Source: Phytopythium helicoides
Lineage: Eukaryota; Oomycota; Peronosporomycetes; Pythiales; Pythiaceae
Length of the DNA: 64,000 bases
Direction of reading: 5' to 3'
Assembly: GCA_024867545.1 (NCBI GenBank)
Contig: JANFNE010000058.1
Coordinates: 62,001-126,000, forward strand
Both the position numbers and the translations under genes were made by a program. Below, in pieces: positions 11,500 through 23,626 of this stretch. Under the pieces are notes generated by a model. The model had not been told where the DNA came from, made no database searches, and worked only from the letters and a program-made list of their open reading frames with translations. Position 1 is the stretch's first letter, and each line of letters opens with the position of its first letter.

Positions 11500-13633
11500 A
11501 TGCGCCGCACGACGCTCGGCCCCGTGAGTTCGTCGCAGCTCAACGCTCGGCCTGGCACGGCCTCGCGCGCTTCCATGGGGGCGGCCAAGCGCCGCTCTAT
11601 CGGCCCGTTGAGCGGCGCGTCGCGTCGCGTGTCGGCGGCTGCGCGCCCTGCCGCGCACGCGTTGGTGCCGCGCAACTCGCTTCCGCGCCAGTCGATCGGC
11701 AGCAATGGTCGCCGCAGCAGCGCGTACAGCGGGCGGCCGTCCATGTCGGCGCGCGGACCTAACGGCCGAGTGGCCGACCCGCGGCCGATTAGCGACAAGA
11801 AGTTTATGAACGACAGCATCAACACGCTCATGGCGTTCCTCGCGGAAAGTGGCTTCGACCAGCCGATCAACCAGAGGGCGCTGCGCTCGCCGTCCAAGAA
11901 GGATGTGTACTACCTGTTCGCGTTCATGTTCCGGCTCGTGGACCCCAACATCAACTTTGGCGAGCGCCCTGAAGAGGATATTATTGTGCACCTGCGCAAC
12001 CTGCGGTACCCATTCACGCTGTCCAAGACGGCGCTCACCTCGGCGGGAAGTCCGCACTCGTGGCCCGCGCAGCTTGCTGCCTTGATGTGGCTCGTTGAAT
12101 TGATCACGGTGCGTATGGCTTTGAAATAGTGATGTTGCTGCGCTGACTCGGGATTCATGGCTTCTGTGTAGTACAACGAGATGGCGCAGAAGCCAGACTA
12201 CTCTGCCCAAGAGGAGGAGGAAGAGAACAGCGACAAATCCTTCTTCGAGTACCTTGGACCCGCTTATGAAGTATTCCTTGCTGGCGAAGACGAGAAGTAT
12301 AATGCTCTTGAAAAAGAAGAAGCCGAGAAGCACGGTGCGGATCGTTAGCGCATTGCTAGCGACAATACAAAAAAAAAGAGAGAGAACTAACCCTTGCTAT
12401 GTGAGCGCAGAGGCACACAACCAAGCCATCGCAGAGCAAGTGATGGATCTCGGGAGGCAGCAGCAAGAGCTCAAGCATCGTATTGAGATGGCAAAAGCAA
12501 CCAAGGTTCGTCTTTGTTTCGAAATGAAGTCTTTTGTTGGCTCTTAACGATTTTTTTACTGTGCGTGCCTAGGCTTCGCTGCCAAGTCTTCGTCAAAAGA
12601 AAAAAGATATGCTGAGTGATCAATTGAAGCTTCAGGAACTGATCAAGCAAACACTCGATGTGACGGCAAACGTCGAACGTCGAATTACCAAGTACAGTTC
12701 CATTCTCGACCAAAAGAGTACGTTGATAGCTTGTATTATTTGACTTAACGCCGCTTGCCAACAACTCGTGGCGTTTGTACAGGGGCGGGTGGGGTTCTTC
12801 TTGAAGAAGAGGTGCAAAAGCTCCAAACGATCGTCAACAACCAGGAGCTCTCTGCTGATGAGGCTAACAGGATCGCTCAAGAGAGCACGCGTCTCAAGGA
12901 ACAAATTAATGCGACTTTTCAAAAGAGAAAGCAAACCGAAGACGCCATTTTCGCGGTTGAGAGGACGATCACAGAACAGCAAGACGAGGTCGAAGCTCAA
13001 GTGGAAGTGTACAAAGAGAAAGCGACTTCCATGAAGCTGATGCCTATGACGGCGAAAAATGCTCTCGGCTTTGACTATGAGATTGTGATCGACGCGCGAA
13101 TGGGTGGCGTGGACGCTGCAAAGGCGCTAACGCAGCATCTCAAGTCCCATACGCGTCGAGCCCTCCAAGAGCTGAAAAATTCCCGGTTGGCGCGAACAAG
13201 TGCTGCACGCAAAGATAAGGTCAAGCTTGAGGCACAAGTTGAGGAGCTGGGCGAGGAGCTTGTGAAAGCACTCGAAAACGAGCAAGAGACAGCGGCTACC
13301 CTCCACAAGATTGAAGTAGCTATCAAAAGGGAACGCACGAAACGAGAAAATGCCATCAAGATGACGCTTGACGAAACCGAGGAGGTGGAGGTGAAGAATG
13401 CGCAGCTCCTGAACGAAAGCGCCACGGTCGCCAGGAGGGCCAAGGCGAAACAAGAGCTGGAGCAAGCTTCGATTGCCTACGCCGAAATGACGCGGATGTA
13501 CACATCGCGGATTGAAAAAGATCAGCAGCAGGTTGCGAAAGCACTCGAGTCATGCACTGCCCATAAAGATATGATGGATCAAGCGATCGCATCGCTCGAG
13601 AAGGAGCTTGCGGCTGTTTGGCCAGCGTCGTGA
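11500..13633 (+). CDS. NDC80: kinetochore protein NDC80/HEC1
   Basis: Outer-kinetochore subunit that binds microtubules in the Ndc80-Nuf2-Spc24-Spc25 complex. Five exons: 11500-12108, 12172-12334, 12411-12505, 12573-12717, 12783-13633 (620 aa; human protein 642). The N-terminal tail of about 95 aa is basic and rich in Ser/Thr/Arg, as expected for the Aurora-B-regulated tail. The calponin-homology domain follows, with DPRPISDKKFMNDSI, FGERPEEDIIVHLRNLRYPF and GSPHSWPAQLAALMWLVELI. The first intron falls exactly after VELIT and splicing continues YNEMAQKPDY. The remainder is long coiled coil. Introns are 63-76 bp. The start is the first ATG before the basic tail. Convergent with the GGNBP2-like gene. 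Confidence 0.95.
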
Positions 13634-13828
13634 GCATGTAGTTAGCTAGTGTTTCCAACCTTTTCAGTACTTTATCGACGCGTGTGTAGTTGTTGCAAAC
13701 TCCATCGTCCGTCAGACAAAAGAGAAAGAATTTTGCCGTGTTCATTTGCCACTACATATCATCTTTCTGCATAACGACAGCAAAAAAAAAAAACGCGATA
13801 TCCTTGTTTATTGGGTTGGTTCACCTAC

Positions 13829-16073
13829 TCACGAAGCGTTGGTGCGCAGTACGAACTCATCGAAGCGCTGCTGCAGTTTCTGACGCTGAGCCAGCCGCCG
13901 GCGAACCATGGCCGAATGGTTTTGCTTCCAGAAGCGGATCTCGTCCTCGGGAATCCCATGGTGCTCGTCGTCCGTGTCCACATCCAGCTCTGGATTCGCC
14001 GAGTTGAGCTGGCTGCATGGGTCCCATCCCATCGACGATAGCAATCGCCACTCCATGTTTTCGTCGAACGACAGCGAGCTGAACAAACAAGGCTCCTCAC
14101 ACGAAGAAGTGCACTGGTGCTTGGTAAAACCAAAATCATCCCGGACACGAGCTCCCGATGGCTCGACCTGGTTGTTGGTGTCACGATTGTTTTCAGTGTC
14201 ATTGTCGTCGTCAATGTCTTCATCGTCGTCATCGTCTCCCTGACTACTGATAGAGTTTGTGGGAGAAGGAGAGATCGCCGAATGCAACTTGCGCAGGCTT
14301 GAAGACCCACTCGAGGACAATTTGCTACTCGACCCTGGACGCTGCTTGCCGCTTTTCGCAACCGTCTTACTTGACGAAGTATCAAAGCTTTTTTCCGACT
14401 CCGATCGCTCACTTTGCTGCTTCAGCTTTGAGGCATTCTTACGCTTCTTCTTCTTTTCCTTCCGCTTCTCCTTTTTCTTTGCCAAACGCCGAGACTCGTC
14501 ATCCTCTTCAGCTAACAACTGTTCCATCATCTCTTTTCCATGGAGCGCCTCCACTGCAATGTCAAAATTCCGCCGCAGCGTTGATACGGCGCAGTGCACA
14601 AGCAGCTCTTCGGCACGTTGCTCTGCTCGCGACTTGGTCCATAGTGCCTGGAGTTTATCCCAAATAACCATTCCTAGGCATACGAGTACTTCATCCTGAG
14701 CCTCGGAAATTGTCCGTGCGTGCCGATCGCCCCAGTCACCGACTACTTCCTGATCAGCCCGCGCCATCAACTGGGAGAGGAACTCAAGGTTACACGGCAC
14801 AATAATTTGACTCGTTGCTCGAGAGTATGCAAGTTCGTCAAACAGGTAGGATGTGAAGTGCAGATCATCGCCATAATCTGCCGCGCTAAGCGGCGCAGGA
14901 TCCTGATGCTTGTCTAAACAGTCGAAACCACAGTCTTCACAATCATCCTCACTGCAACTTGACCCAAGCAACAAGTCATAGGCTTCCAGCACCTTCTCCT
15001 TACATCGACAGCAAAACCGGTGCCGGCGCAGGTACGCCTCGAGGTCAGTCAGAAACTGATCCGAGTCAATGTGTGCAAGGTGGCGCTGGTGCTCCTCAGG
15101 CAGTTTCTGCCACAGCGCCTCGAATGTTGCAGGTCGAGGCCGGCCGCGAGACCGCTGCGAGTGCAATATACACCGCGCGCGCGAGCTGCCGACGATTGCT
15201 TTGCCGCCGCTCTTGACCGTGGGCGTCAGTGCCTTCGAAAGCGACGTGTTCGCCCACCGCTCCTGGTGAAGGAAAAGCGACATGCAGGCGTCCGAGTTGG
15301 ACAAGTACGTCTCGCTGAGGCGGAAGTGCCTGTCGTGCGCATCAAATACAATACCGGAGCGGCTAATCACCGCAGGCACCGCCATTGAGTGCCGGTGCTG
15401 GCTCGACGACCCTCGCATGCTCGCCCCTGTCGCTAGCGCGCCGTCTGAAAGCTTGTAGAAGAGCGCCTCCGTGCTGTTCCTGCACCCAAGGCACGGCAGC
15501 ACCTCGTTCACCGTCTGCATGAACTGCGCCGTGTCGCCTCGCAGCGATGCCGTGCGCTCGTGCTCCGTCAGCAGCTGCCACCGCTGCTCGATTCATAGTC
15601 AGCAAACGCCCACTCCAACGCCAATACGCACAACAACCAGCCACCTTGCGAAACTCGCGCGCCTCGGCCGCCGACGGCTGGCACTGACACCCGCCGCCCT
15701 CGCCGCACTGCAGCCCGCTACTGATGTGCGGGAGCGCGCTCTTCTTGCTCAGCGGCGCCGTGTCCTCCGCCATCGCCGCTTGCTGGTCGTCCAGTCGATT
15801 AAAGCCTTGAATGACGCACACTGACGCCGCCACCGGAGCACCTTCAGGGCTGGCGGCACTAGCCGACGGCGAATCGAGGAAGTGGGGAAAAAAGCGGCTT
15901 GCCTCCCCCTCGCCACCCTGTTTTTTGTGCTCAGTGTGACTTGTGATTCGTTGAAAAGCAAGCATTTCCACCGTTTTGAACCAGTCGTACCGTGCTTGAT
16001 GTTGCTTTCGAAGAGTGGATTGGTGAAAAAAGAGCGACGACAGGTTCTCTCCCTTCGACGGTATCGAAACCAT
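13829..16073 (-). CDS. GGNBP2: gametogenetin-binding protein 2 (GGNBP2/ZNF403) homologue
   Basis: Two exons: 15645-16073 and 13829-15583, with a 61-bp intron; the junction reads REFRK-RWQLLTEHERT. The family core is clear: VLPCLGCRNSTEALF matches the human VPCVGCRRSVERLF region, then LWQKLPEEHQRHLAHIDSDQ, LEAYLRRHRFCCRCKEKVLE, and WGDRHARTISEAQDEVLVCL. A Lys/Arg-rich coil (KKKEKRKEKKKKRKN) follows. The C-terminal part is low complexity with an acidic run, ending in a conserved-looking WKQNHSAMVRRRLAQRQKLQ block. The Cys pairs suggest metal binding. In animals it acts in spermatogenesis and signalling; its role here is unknown. Length about 727 aa if the ATG at 16073 is used. The first ~100 aa do not match the family start, so the ATG at 15773 remains an option. 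Confidence 0.85.
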
Positions 16074-16215
16074 AATTGCAGAAAATGTGGTGTCGGCCAG
16101 GTGGTGTCACTGGTGCCGTCATCGTAGAAAAGGAAAGGTTCACTTGATTCCGATGTACATTAGCCGTCTCCATGATCCGTGATTCACATTGCGGGCCCAC
16201 GAGGTCGGTTTGCTT

Positions 16216-17856
16216 CTAAGTAGCTTGTGTTAAATACTTGCGTTGGCGCAGCCGCTGCAACAGCTCTTCCAACCGCAGCGCCCGGACACTTGGCGGATCG
16301 TACACAATCTTGGCCGGATACCCAGGAAGTGCTCGCAGACGCACCACTGGTGGCACGTTAACCAGTGGTCCGTGAGGATTCGGCAGAAAGTATTGAGGAA
16401 GGTCTAGCGTGGGGAAACCCTGCTCCATGGGTCTCGTCAAGTTCCGCTGTAGGAACACCTTCGATTTACCCAAAAAGAGCATTTCGCTGCGACTTAACAA
16501 CCGCCGACGAGCAATCCGATCTATGAGGGTATCCGCAGCCTGGCAAGCAAGTCCAGTCAACGCATTGAAACAATTCGGCAACGTACTACCAGATTACTTA
16601 CCCTTTTGCCGCCGTGTGGATACTTGACGCTTGGGATAATGGGGTCGAAGATTTTTGCACTGCCTGTCTGTGTGGCGAGCACGGAGCCAACTCCACTTTT
16701 CACATTCGGTTTAGACACACGATTGTTGGCTCCAATAACGCCTCGGCAGTGCGCAGATCCACACAGACACTCGGTGATTTCCTGCCATTTTCGGAATCCC
16801 GATCAGTTCGCTGAGCAAACACGACAGTGTCGTCGCTTCCAACGTACCAGCTTGCTGAACGACTGAAACTTGTAGTCGAATGTCAATTCTTCGCCCATGC
16901 AAATATCTCGCAAGGCGAAGATTCCGCAGCGCTCCTCGCCGTTAACATCCCATTTTTCGACGCCACAGTTGGGGTCGCAGCTGTGGTTAATGAACCGTGC
17001 CCAGCCACCCAGTCGTGTTGCGTCGATGACTTCACCACCACTGAGAACCATCATGTACCGGTGCTTTTCGCGGTGGTAGAGCTGCCATCATGGCATGTGT
17101 ACTATCAGTGACATTACGTTTGCGAATGCCTCAGAGATCGCTGCATGGGCACGTACAATTCGGCGCATGTGGTACTCGACCTCGGTGACAATCTCGCCCA
17201 TATATTCGCCCACAAAGGATCCAGCCGGGATGTCCTCCAATAACCGCATGCCAATTCCTTTCCGCCCGACCTCAATCAGCTCGAATTTCGGCATCACTCC
17301 ACGCTGGATGCGTTGATTATCACACTGGTCTCCGCAGGGGCAATATTCAGGAATGCACTCGATCAGCGCCTGCAAGTCGCGCCACGTTTTCTCCACTAAG
17401 CATTGCATTCAGCGACAACTAGCTGGCTGAGACTCCTTTCGTACCGCTCGATTGACGCATCCGTCAAGACAGCCTGGCTTGCCGTCGCCTGGAGGGATGC
17501 ATGAGCACACCGGAATCTCCTCCTGCACCCAAGTCTCTCCATCAGTCGAGTCACCATATATACCACGCACAACGCATGCCTCGCACCTCTGAGTACTTAC
17601 GCTCCTCGCGCTGCACGTATTTGTTGTGCGTGATGATTTGAATTTCAGCGAGCGCCGCCTCAACGGAGCGATCGCCAGTCGTGCGTGACGCAAGCAGCGC
17701 TTGGTCCATCTCCTCCCGCTTGCTGCGGTGCAACCAGCACACTCAGTGACCTCCATAGCACTATGCGGTTTGTCAACACCGAGCCACGCTGCACCTGTTG
17801 CCGCGCTGCCGCTCGGTGGCCTCGTCCTCTGCGGCAGGCTCCAGTCCGTCCGCCAT
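16216..17856 (-). CDS. ASH1-type SET-domain histone lysine methyltransferase
   Basis: Likely nuclear H3K36 methyltransferase. Seven exons rebuilt: 17795-17856, 17587-17722, 17445-17522, 17157-17369, 16848-17081, 16602-16781, 16216-16539 (408 aa). AWS domain: CSCIPPGDGKPGCLDGCVNR, then IECIPEYCPCGDQCDNQRIQ across an intron. SET: GIGMRLLEDIPAGSFVGEYM, then RFINHSCDPNCGVEKWDVNG (catalytic NHS motif) and GEELTFDYKFQSFS. Post-SET: CLCGSAHCRGVIG. The closest remembered pattern is ASH1L rather than SETD2. The protein lacks the bromo, BAH and PHD domains of animal ASH1L. The exon 2/3 junction is the least certain: a GTAAGT donor at 17600 with another acceptor also keeps the frame. It diverges from WDR27 across 196 bp. 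Confidence 0.9.
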
Positions 17857-18052
17857 CTCGTTGCGAGGCGTTCGAGGACTGAAACAAAGTATAGTTTGCA
17901 GAAGTAGAGCCAAGTCGATATTTGATTTGCTATATATGTTCAAAGATGTACATATACAACCAGTAAAACAACTCAATTCAACTGATTATCAACCAATCAC
18001 AACAACCTTTCCTATTTTCCAGGAAAGGACACACTCGGCAATCGGCTGCAAC
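17857..18052. promoter_or_regulatory. bidirectional promoter, SET gene / WDR27
   Basis: Only 196 bp separate two divergent start codons. The stretch is AT-richer than its flanks and holds CCAATCA at 17993-17999, 60 bp before the WDR27 ATG and 137 bp before the SET-gene ATG. Confidence 0.6.
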
Positions 18053-21000
18053 ATGGAGATTGCCGGCGCGTGGCAGTGGCGGCCGCGAGCGACGATCACG
18101 GCCGCTGACTCGTGCGCTTTCTGCTCGGTACTCGCACTGCAGCTTGCTGACTGCGCGGTGCTGCGCGTGCGACGCTCGGGGCGCAACTGGTGCATGCCGA
18201 CGGGATCCGGCGACGAGCCGCAGGTTGAAGATGACGACGGCGAGACGGGAATCGAGCTGCACGGACACACGGACAGCGTCTCCAGTCTGCGCGTGTACTA
18301 CGATGCGTCCTTGTCGTTTTCCAGCGTCATAATCGCGTCCGCGTCGAGAGACTGGTGCAGAAGTCTGTTTGGTGTCATTCCTCACAGCTCCTGACTGTTT
18401 CTCTTTCTGTGCGACAGCGTGATGGCCTGGCACGTTGATGCATACGGACGGGTAAGCCAGAGTGTCCTCGTGGAGAACCCTGCAGTAGAACCAGGATGTC
18501 TTGCGTTTGATGCCACTGGGACGATGCTTGCCGTTGCCGTTGGAGCCACGGTGAACGTGTTGGTAGTAGAGAGCGGCACTCTGTATGCCACTCTTGAAGG
18601 TCACATCGCAAGAGTGAGATAATGTGTATTGAGCTCCTTATCGAGGCGAAGCGCTCACATCTACGTATACGAACAGGTGACAAAATGCGAATTCCACCCG
18701 CTCTACCACCACCTTCTCGTGACGACATCAGAGGATCGGACGTTCAAGGCATGAGAAAGAAGTCAAGTCCCATCGATTCCAAACTAATGACGCTCTAACA
18801 TAATGCTGCATGTCTAGCAGATTTGGGACCTGTCAGCCAAAGAATTGCGCTTTCAGTCGGCAGTGCTTTCGGCGTTTCCGATTCTATCGTTGGCAATGAA
18901 TCCAGTGACTGGCGATGCAGCGTTCGGGTTTGCAGATGGTACTATCAAAGTATTCATGATTGCTGAAACTGGTGCATTTGCCAGAGAGCTTGCTGTTATG
19001 GATGCTGCGGCATACCTCCGCAGGTCTGCGAACCAGATTCAGGTGATTGCTTTGTTTAAGTCTCACCGGATACTGGTAGCGCTCTCACCGCTAATACAGG
19101 ATATGTGCCGGTTGATGGATGCTAAAGGCTCAGGAAAAAAGAGGTGGGATTGATACTACACCCAATAGGCTACCAGATTGGGCAAGAGCAGGGGTTGATG
19201 AGCCAACAGTCATTACTGCCAAGGGTGGAGCAAACAAATCCTTACTGACAGATCAAATATCTTCAAGCAATGACAATGGAAGAGATCTTGTCGAAGTGGC
19301 TACTCCAATTCTTGCGCTGCGCTACCTATGTGTCGACACAGACGTTCTCAGAACTGCGGCCAATACTTCAGGGACAACTTCTCCGTCAAGCATCCAATTT
19401 AACGCACACGGTGAGCAGAACTTGCTAAACCACGCGCAATTCCTGGTTGCAGGTCTCCCAAGTTGCGCGATTTCAATCAATGCGTACTCCTTCGAGATGT
19501 CGACACTTCATGATTTCCAAAACAGTTTGACGCACGCATCAAGCGGTGCCACACTGGATCAAGTTTGTGTTGCGAAAGAATTTTGCTTCCATCGATCGTC
19601 AAGACTACTGACCCGCAGTTGCGAAATGTACTGCGGAATTTTGAGCGCATTCCAGCCATGTTTCACTATGATCCAAGGTTGCACTGTTCCACAGCGTCAG
19701 ACTGCAAATAACCAACTCGACGAAGCCTCTAGCCTCAGAAGTTGTGTCAACGATCCGCAGTCTGACTCTGGTATCCGATTGAAATGCGATGACAACAATT
19801 CTTATGGGGATATCTCAAGTCGAGCATCGGTGATCCCCGCCGTACCCCCGCCGAAAGGTAGTGTACTGAATCTCCCACCTCTTTCCGCTACTTCGAGGAC
19901 AACTCCCCCAAAGAAAAGTACTTTGGACAAGCCGATTACTTTTCGAACGCGCATCAAGTCATCTGGGTATGGCGGAACAATAAATCCGACAGCTGCATTC
20001 AGCGGGAAGAAAAGATTTGTAAAGGATAAACGGCAGAATAATGGGTCTAGCTCTCAACCATCCTCCTCGGAGGCGGTAATTGATGCTTATTTGAAAGAAT
20101 ACCCGACTTCATGCGGAGTGCTGAGTAGTTTTCAGGAGAAGAATGCCCTCCCGCCACATACACTCCACCAAAGTGCAATTCTCTCTCTTGAGTTCTCGCA
20201 TGATGCCAAGATGCTCGCTACCAGTGGAAACGACAGAGTGGCGCAGGTATGCAAACTCCCGTTTAGTCGATATGGCGGTGAGGGGAACGTGTTCGCCGGC
20301 CATGATCAAGCTGTGCGCTCTATTCACTGGAGCTACAGCAATCGCATGGTCGCAACCACATCAAGTGACAAAACAACAAGATTGTGGCTTGTTGATAGCG
20401 ATACTCCATCTCTCACACTGGAAGGAGCTGCACCGATATCAAGCGTTGCCGCATCAGCACAAGCGATGGTATCTGGGTTGTCATCGCTATCGCCGGCGAT
20501 ATGCAGCGCCAAGAAGGCGGTCATCAAGCAAGAGATTGTCGACACGCAATTCTTCTATATGGATCGATTTATCGTGTCAGCATGTGGAAACGTATTGCGG
20601 CTCCACCAATTTGAGCTTGATGAGCAGTATGCGCGGGCCTCAACGACAAACAACAAGATCGGCAATACAAAGACAATCCGCTCCGGAGTACGCAATGATA
20701 TTGACATTCCTGAAAATCGAAGTCGCAAGAAACGGGTGGCGCAGTGGGCTTTCAATGAGATGCAAACTATCACGAGCATTGCGTGCGTTAACGGTTCGAT
20801 CCTGTCGCCTGTCGTCGTTGTCGGTGGATCCGATCGATCACTGCGCGTCGTGGACACTGGTGTGGGCAAAACTGTGCGTGTTATTTCAGATGCTCACTCT
20901 AGGAAGGCGATTCACAGCTTGGCGTTGCCTCGGGCGTCATGCTTTACGAGTCACCCATCCAACTTCTACGACCTTCTCGCGAGTGCGGCCGCCAACAACA

Positions 21001-21299
21001 CTGTTCACCTTTGGGATGTGCGTGCGGACAATTGTGTGATGCGCTTCGGCGAGCATGTCAACCGTGTTCACTCGTTAGGTGTGGCCTTTAGCCCGTGCAT
21101 GCGCTACGTCGCGACAGGTTCCGAAGATCGTTCAGCATACCTGTACGACTTGCGCACAGGTCGGTGCATTACCAAGCTAACCGGCCACACTGACGTTGTG
21201 ACGAGTGTTGCATTCAATCCATTGCATCCTCAGCTTGCGACGGCCTCGTATGATGGTACAGTGCGCTTCTACAGCGAATCATCCGTCATGAGCCGGTGA
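18053..21299 (+). CDS. WDR27: WD-repeat protein 27 homologue
   Basis: Two-propeller WD40 scaffold of poorly known function. Exons: 18053-18354, 18418-18613, 18677-18748, 18821-19042, 19134-21299 (985 aa; human about 827-850). Splicing recreates WD motifs such as SASRDCVMAWHV and EDRTFKIWDL. Hallmarks shared with human WDR27 are SSGYGGTINPTAAFSGKKRF, DTQFFYMDRFIVSACGNVLR and, at the C-terminus, EDRSAYLYDLRTGRC and NPLHPQLATASYDGTVRFYS. Intron 3 (18749-18820) starts with GC instead of GT. Intron 4 (19043-19133) is one of the longest here; an earlier acceptor at 19099 would run into a stop at 19151-19153. The ~250-aa linker between the propellers is low complexity. Confidence 0.88.
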
Positions 21300-21639
21300 A
21301 ACCTGCGTCTAGCGACTAAGAAAATAGAGATGGACTTGATTCTGAAGTATTGTTTTGGCCGCTGAAAGCGGTCGAATTGTCGTGACTCCACTGGTATTGG
21401 TTGTCATAACCGCAACGATGAAGTCAAATGCAGCGGCAACTTGATGTGTGCTATTTGAGAGAGCTGTCGCCAAGGAAGTATCACCAAGATGGTAGCAAAA
21501 GATCACAGAATGCACTAACGCGTGAACTGGAGTGGAACCAAAAGAGTATACAACGATACTACACTGCCGAACGACAAGTCGCTTCAGCATCATCATGATC
21601 TAAACTTCGCAGTAACGGCTTGAACGCCCGCTATGCGAC
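21300..21639. other. convergent intergenic
   Basis: 340 bp between the stop codons of WDR27 and pair B copy 1. A 95-codon frame at 21309-21596 on the minus strand has no recognisable protein features and is not annotated. Otherwise nothing visible. Confidence 0.4.
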
Positions 21640-22860
21640 TTACACACGCACGGCAGGCGAGTTCACAAACGAACCCTCCTCCACATCCGCCTCGTCAGGC
21701 TTCGCCTTCGCGCTATCCATCAGACCCTTGCGCTCCTTCGTGCCAGTCACCTCCGTCTGCACGTTCTCCTCATCCTCGACCGCGTGCTCCGCCTTGGCGC
21801 CAGCAATCGTGCGCTCCAGGTCGCGCTGAGCCTTACGCTTACGCATCACGAAGACGACGATCACCACGATAATGGCAATCAGAGCGACAGTAGCAGAGCC
21901 GGCAATAGCGACCTCCTCTGTGTCGAGGTTCTCGAGACGCGAGAAGAAGTCCGTCTTCACAGCATCCGAGTCCGTGGTCGTGCCGTTCGAGGCGTGAATA
22001 TGCTTCATAGGCTGAGCAAGGAACTTCTTGCGCTGCTTAGGAGTCATGCACTCAGGAACCTCGTTCGTGATCTTCAGCCAGTTCACAATCTCGCCCTCCT
22101 CACGATGACCGCACTCCGTCAGCAACAGACGCTTTCCCTCCGGCAGGAAGTTCAGGATGAAGCGACCCTGCGTCTGGTCCTCACCGTCCTTCATGCAGCT
22201 GATGTACGTCACGACGTGGTACTCGAACGTTCCATTGCCATCAGGCTTCTCCTCAACGGCATTGAGGGTCATGTTGAAGGTATCGCAGACGTTGGTGTCG
22301 TTGTAGGAGATGAAGGCGTACAGTGAGGCCTTGATCACAATAAGCGGAGGGTCGTTGTAGACGCTGACCCAGCCATCCTGGTTGCGCAGGTCGATCTTGT
22401 CAATCTCCGCGCTACCCTCCGAGGATCCATCAATGACACCCTCGTTCTTGTCACCCGTGATTTTCTTGTCGTTGACGGCTGGCGTAGGCGTCGCGGCGCT
22501 GCCCGATCCAGACGAGTGCTTCTTGTGCTTCTTGTGCTTCTTCTTGTGCTTGGTGGGGGCGGGGGTGGCCTCAGCCTCCTCCTCGGCCTTGTCCTCCTCG
22601 GCGTCCTTCTCATCAAACTCCTTCTCCTCCTCCTCCTCCTCAGCTTCCTCCTCCGCATCGTAGTTCTTGGCGTCCTGCAGCTCGCGGCCCAGGTGCTCGA
22701 GCTTGCGCTGCGCGCTAGCGACGCCCAGAGAGCTGGCGACCGCCACGGACGCCGCACCACTCAGCGCCAGCGCGTTGGGCGCCGCGGCGGAGGGAGCAGC
22801 GAGCGCGGCAACGGCCGCAGCGGCCAGGACGGCGAAGCGGAACACGCCCGACGTGCGCAT
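21640..22860 (-). CDS. type I membrane protein, pair B copy 1
   Basis: 406 aa; no known family, probably oomycete-specific. The start at 22860 is chosen because it begins a clean signal peptide (MRTSGVFRFAVLAAAAVAAL, then AAP); the frame is open further upstream but the sequence there is basic and low complexity. Order: signal peptide; acidic Glu/Asp-rich stretch; Lys/His-rich repeat (KHKKKHKKHKKHSSG); a conserved ectodomain of about 170 aa with four cysteines and N-glycosylation sites (DGWVSVYNDPPLIVIKASLY, ECGHREEGEIVNWLKITNE); one membrane helix (ATVALIAIIVVIVVFVM) with RKRKAQR after it; and a tail of about 60 aa ending NSPAVRV. That terminus resembles a PDZ-binding type sequence. Nearly identical at the 3' end to copy 2 (23627-25087). 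Confidence 0.8.
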   Translation of the reverse strand: MRTSGVFRFAVLAAAAVAALAAPSAAAPNALALSGAASVAVASSLGVASAQRKLEHLGRELQDAKNYDAEEEAEEEEEEKEFDEKDAEEDKAEEEAEATPAPTKHKKKHKKHKKHSSGSGSAATPTPAVNDKKITGDKNEGVIDGSSEGSAEIDKIDLRNQDGWVSVYNDPPLIVIKASLYAFISYNDTNVCDTFNMTLNAVEEKPDGNGTFEYHVVTYISCMKDGEDQTQGRFILNFLPEGKRLLLTECGHREEGEIVNWLKITNEVPECMTPKQRKKFLAQPMKHIHASNGTTTDSDAVKTDFFSRLENLDTEEVAIAGSATVALIAIIVVIVVFVMRKRKAQRDLERTIAGAKAEHAVEDEENVQTEVTGTKERKGLMDSAKAKPDEADVEEGSFVNSPAVRV

Positions 22861-23626
22861 GACGAGGGCCGGAGGGTCGAGAGGCTTGCGCGGCGACTGG
22901 GAAATCGGGGATTGACGTCCGGTCGCGCGCCGTCGGCCCGCCCTCGCGGCTCGCCCGCCTCCCTCTCCCCCTGTCGCCCTTTTCTTCGCCCGTTGCCTCG
23001 GATAATGAGGGTGGCGCATCTCCCGCTGTTTCGGCCAATGCGAGAGCGACAAGTAGTTCTTTTCGACCAATCAAAGACAGTTGATGAACTGAACCTCTTG
23101 GTGTGCCACGTACGTTCGTCGCTGACTCGACGGGGAGGGGCATTCACTGTAGCCACGCACCACAGCAATGGCCGACGGCGGCAGGCGACGGCTCCGAGGT
23201 GCTGGGACGCAGACATCAGTGCTAGCTGCACGTCTCGCCTTTCGTCGATCAATCAGCGATGGCTGAAAGTGTGTGGTGGTGCGGTGCAGCGGCGCTGGAC
23301 TCGACGCTGGAAGTCCAATGTATCAGGTGGCGGCACGACAATGACGTGGCGAGGTGACAACGAAACTATGGGTTCGAGTTACCAATGGCAATCCTACCAC
23401 GACAAGATTGAGACATTGAAGGCTCTGCTAGGAGCCACTCAAGAGTAGTCATAGGAGCATGCAACACATCATGCAGCTCAATGCATTCTTGTTGGGGAAC
23501 AATATACAATGTTATGCATCACGGAGACTAACTCCTCTGCCAGCGTCATCTAGCTTTCACACGCATCCCAGCGCCAAGCAGGGGTCGACTAACGCACAAC
23601 TTACGTCACCATTCGCATAAAACGCC
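22861..23626. other. intergenic of tandem pair B
   Basis: 766 bp holding the promoter of copy 1 and the 3' region of copy 2. CCAAT elements occur at 23035-23039 and 23067-23071; the second sits in TTTCGACCAAT, which recurs upstream of copy 2 at 25212-25221. No coding evidence in the rest. Confidence 0.5.

Noticed and set aside
19100..19153. Frameshift in WDR27 at the AAAAAA run
   Set aside because: Using the acceptor at 19133 instead of 19099 keeps the frame without invoking an error, so the frameshift is not needed.
21309..21596. 95-codon frame between WDR27 and pair B
   Set aside because: No start context, domain or composition supporting a gene; it lies in a convergent 3' region.
22516..23448. 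310-codon frame antisense to pair B copy 1
   Set aside because: It begins inside the reverse complement of the acidic/Lys repeat and runs into intergenic DNA; no features.
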